Assembly: GCA_021464415.1 (NCBI GenBank)
Contig: CM038465.1
Coordinates: 82,618,919 to 82,682,918, forward strand
DNA: 64,000 bases
Reading direction: 5' to 3'
From: Lonicera japonica
Lineage: Eukaryota; Streptophyta; Magnoliopsida; Dipsacales; Caprifoliaceae
Shown here: positions 61,690 through 64,000 of the stretch, one piece after another
Layout: every line of letters starts with the position of its first letter
How positions within the stretch are numbered: position 1 is the stretch's first letter
Translations under genes and position numbers: made by a program
The notes under the pieces: model-generated
Seen by the model: the letters and a program-made list of their open reading frames with translations, nothing else
What the model was told of the DNA's origin: nothing
Databases searched by the model: none

Positions 61690-62100
61690 AATGTGGAGAG
61701 CTGCTTAGTTATCGCATATCAACTTCATTTGTTGAATCTTCGTGAACTTCAGCTCCTGGAGTAACTGTTTCATCCATATGAGCTCACACGTCACTTTTGC
61801 CATGGCTCGATAATCTGTCTCGACAATAGACAAGGAAACAACTTATTGTTTCTTACTCTTCCATGAAACCCGATTTCTTCCAACGAAGATACAATACCCA
61901 CTTGTTAAATGTCTATCATACGGGCAGCATGCCCTATCAACATCAGAATAGCCAACAATCTCAGTGTGGCCTCTACTCTTATACAAAAGGCTTTTACTCG
62001 GTGCCTTCTTTATGTATTTCAAAATACGAGCAGCTGCCTCCCAATTACTATCACACGGAGCACTTAAGAACCGACTACTGGCTAAATACACTCATCGAGA
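61690..62100 (-). pseudogene. Copia RNase H remnant
   Basis: It contains GYSDVDRACCPYDRHLTSGY (normally with GYxDADWAG) at about 61950-61890, then VSWKSKKQ, where a stop replaces the following conserved residue. The block resumes at VETDYRAMAKVTCELIWMKQ, followed by [17 protein letters not shown]. It is interrupted by stops at about 61843 and near 61710. Confidence 0.85.
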
Positions 62101-62149
62101 ACGTTATGTCAAGACGTGTAACGGTGAAGTAGTTGAGTTTCGCAACAAG

Positions 62150-62880
62150 TCTCCGGTACTTTACTAGGATCTCATAATGGTTCCCCTGATTAGGTAGGAG
62201 TTTGACGTTTGGATCCATCAGAGTCTCTACGGGTTTGCAATTTATCATGCCAATTTCTTCAAAGATATCTACGACATACTTCCGCCGGAAGATGATGATA
62301 TCCTGTCGAGATTGAGCAATTTCTATTCCCAGAAAGTATTTGAGTTTCCCTAAATCTTTCGTCTGAAAGTGGTGAAAAAAATGCTATTTGAGTTTCTGTA
62401 TGCCCTCTTGATCATTTCCCGTAGTTACAATATTGTCCACGTAAACGACCAAATAGATGCATCTGTCAGGAGATGAATGGGAGTAAAAGATGAAGTGATC
62501 AACCTCACTACGAGTCATACCAAACTGACAAACAACCAAACTAAAGCGTTCAAACCAAGCCCGAGGGGACTGCTTTAGTCCATAAAGAAAGCGACGGAGG
62601 CGGCACACCAGATTAGACTCCCCCTGAGCAACAAACCCAGGAGGTTGCTCTATATATACCTCTTCTTGTAATTCACCATGAAAAAAAACATTCTTAATGT
62701 CCAACTGATAATGGGGCCAGTGACGAATGGCCACCATAGAGAGAAATAGATGAACATAGGACATCTTAGCCACCGGAGAAAACGTATCACCATAATCAAG
62801 TCCATGGATCTGGGTATACCTTTTTGCAACTAGTCGGGCTTTCAACGATCAACGTTTCCATCAAGCGCAACTTTAATAGT
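62150..62880 (-). pseudogene. Copia reverse transcriptase remnant
   Basis: A 153-codon open segment (62845-62384) includes KARLVAKRYTQIHGLDYGDT, YQLDIKNVFFHGELQEEVYI, CRLRRFLYGLKQSPRAWFER and the catalytic site. The site reads YVDN (62443-62432) instead of YVDD. A stop precedes the start of this segment, and another follows it before the DLGKLKYFLGIEIAQS block. Confidence 0.9.
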
Positions 62881-63063
62881 GTAAATCTAACGACAACCCA
62901 CTGTTGATTTACCAGGAGGAAGAGGCACGAGATCACATGTGCCACTCGAATGCAAGGCAGACATCTCATCAACCATAGCCTAGAGCCAGCCCGGATTAGA
63001 AAAAGTAGCTTCTATATTTTTAAATGTAGAAATAGGAGACAAAGACAATACAAATGCAGTATA

Positions 63064-64000
63064 TTATGGACATAAACGATGATAACTCACAAAATTATAA
63101 ATGGGATGAGGGTTACGAGTAGTATGAATACCTTTGCGTTCGGCAATAAGAAGATCCAGGTCAGGAGCCGAAACCGGATGTGTAACCGGAGTAGGAGATG
63201 ATGCCAGTGGATCCGATGATGGGGTGATAGGCTCGAATATAGTCTCAGTGGTAGGCTCGATGGTGTAGTTCTCAATAGATATAGGTCGAGGTCGGCAATG
63301 GTAAATAAGTAGAAGAGGTGGCGAGTTTGCAGTAGGAGCTATAGGGTCAGGAGAGCACACAACCTGTGGAATAGGACTAGCGTCTAATATAGGGGACTCA
63401 CTAATATCAAGAGGACACGTATCACTTTCTGAAGAGGGAAAAAAAGGAGTTGTCTTAAAGAATATTACGGCTGCGGAAACAAGGTATCGTTTAAGGTCAA
63501 GGGAAAAACAACGAAAACACTTTTGTAAGCGAGAATACCCTAAAAAGATACATTTTAAAGATTTGGCATGTAACTTATCTTTCCCAAGAGTGAGGTCATA
63601 AACAAAACAAGTACAGCCAAAAATATGATAGTGGACAGGATAGAGAGGCTGGGTGAGAAATAATAAAGAATGAGGTACCTGATTGTCTAAAATTAAGGAT
63701 GGCATCTTATTAATTAAATAGCAAGTGATGAGGATTGCGTCTCCCCAACAACGTTGTGGAACAAGATTGTGAATAAGGTTAGTACGAGCAGTTTCAATCA
63801 AATGTCTATTTTTTTCGTTCAACCACTCCATTTGGTTGAGGAGTATAAGCATAAAAAGATTGGTGAAGTATGCCCCGAGAAGTCATAAAGGATTGGAAAG
63901 GGACAGGAAAATATTCTCGTGCATTGTCACTGCAGAAAGTACAAATAGTGGTGCCAAATTAGGTTTTAATTTCTGAGCAAAATGTTTGAAAGATGGAGAA
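63064..64000 (-). pseudogene. Copia integrase C-terminal part and linker
   Basis: An open segment from 63852 carries NEKNRHLIETARTNL, PQRCWGDAILITCYLINKMP and the GKDKLHAKSLKCIFLGYSR block of copia integrases. A proline- and serine-rich linker then leads to SYHRLCP and a stop at 63064. Upstream integrase sequence continues to the window edge in broken frames. Confidence 0.88.

Larger units (their letters stand above)
61474..64000 (-). mobile_element. Ty1/copia element, 3' internal region (runs off right edge)
   Basis: On the minus strand, integrase, reverse transcriptase and RNase H occur in that order before the polypurine tract and 3' LTR. Integrase before reverse transcriptase is the copia arrangement. 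Several in-frame stops show it is inactive. The 5' LTR is outside the window. Confidence 0.92.

Noticed and set aside
61863..62167. Plus-strand frames over the right copia element
   Set aside because: They are the complement of the RNase H region; the minus strand carries the recognisable motifs.

Overview
This window is plant nuclear DNA, most likely from a eudicot. Its genes are split by short GT-AG introns, it is AT-rich, and it carries typical plant transposons: Ty1/copia and Ty3/gypsy LTR elements, hAT-like and Mutator-like elements, and an endogenous caulimovirid (pararetrovirus). I could not identify the species from the sequence.

Five host genes are visible. In order they are: NUP54 (minus, first four coding exons, 1938-2986); a circularly permuted RsgA-type GTPase like Arabidopsis EMB1688 (plus, complete, 22326-25297); signal peptidase complex subunit 1 (minus, complete, 28838-29134); an F-box/kelch gene (minus, 36831-39708, with a 1-nt frameshift near its 3' end); and ribosomal protein RPL17/uL22 (minus, complete, 53991-57384). 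The last three exons of an ER metallopeptidase-like gene (minus, 59960-60927) follow. From memory, the GTPase, kelch, RPL17 and metallopeptidase genes correspond to close neighbours on Arabidopsis chromosome 1 (At1g67420-At1g67480), which suggests conserved microsynteny.

The clearest functional discovery is inside the large RPL17 intron. Six dispersed copies of a 134-136 nt unit lie on the coding strand. Each can fold as two hairpins, five of the six have a hinge matching ANANNA, and all six have ACA exactly three bases from the 3' end. That is the architecture of H/ACA box snoRNAs, and the putative guide pockets are conserved while stems vary. A 337-bp tandem duplication copied one of these units together with the start of an RPL17 exon.

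Both window edges show the same event. A copia element of one family, with 180-189 bp LTRs, sits in the sense orientation inside the host gene: in or beside NUP54 on the left and the metallopeptidase gene on the right. The rest of each gene should lie outside the window.

Most remaining DNA is layered transposon debris. At 4773-9330 is a gag-only Sirevirus-like copia element with 1.5-kb LTRs; a solo LTR (46330-47771) and a reversed relic (31600-32769) belong to the same family. At 9331-20060 lies a badly decayed endogenous caulimovirid on the minus strand, later invaded by a 2.77-kb gypsy-like solo LTR (9962-12731) and a 501-bp Mutator-like MITE (15476-15976). At least three other elements have perfect 9-bp target duplications (26830-28237, 48799-49844, 51276-51972), and two related hAT elements have 8-bp duplications (33024-33807, 43072-43775). 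Coordinates of splice sites and element ends were read by hand; target duplications were checked base by base.
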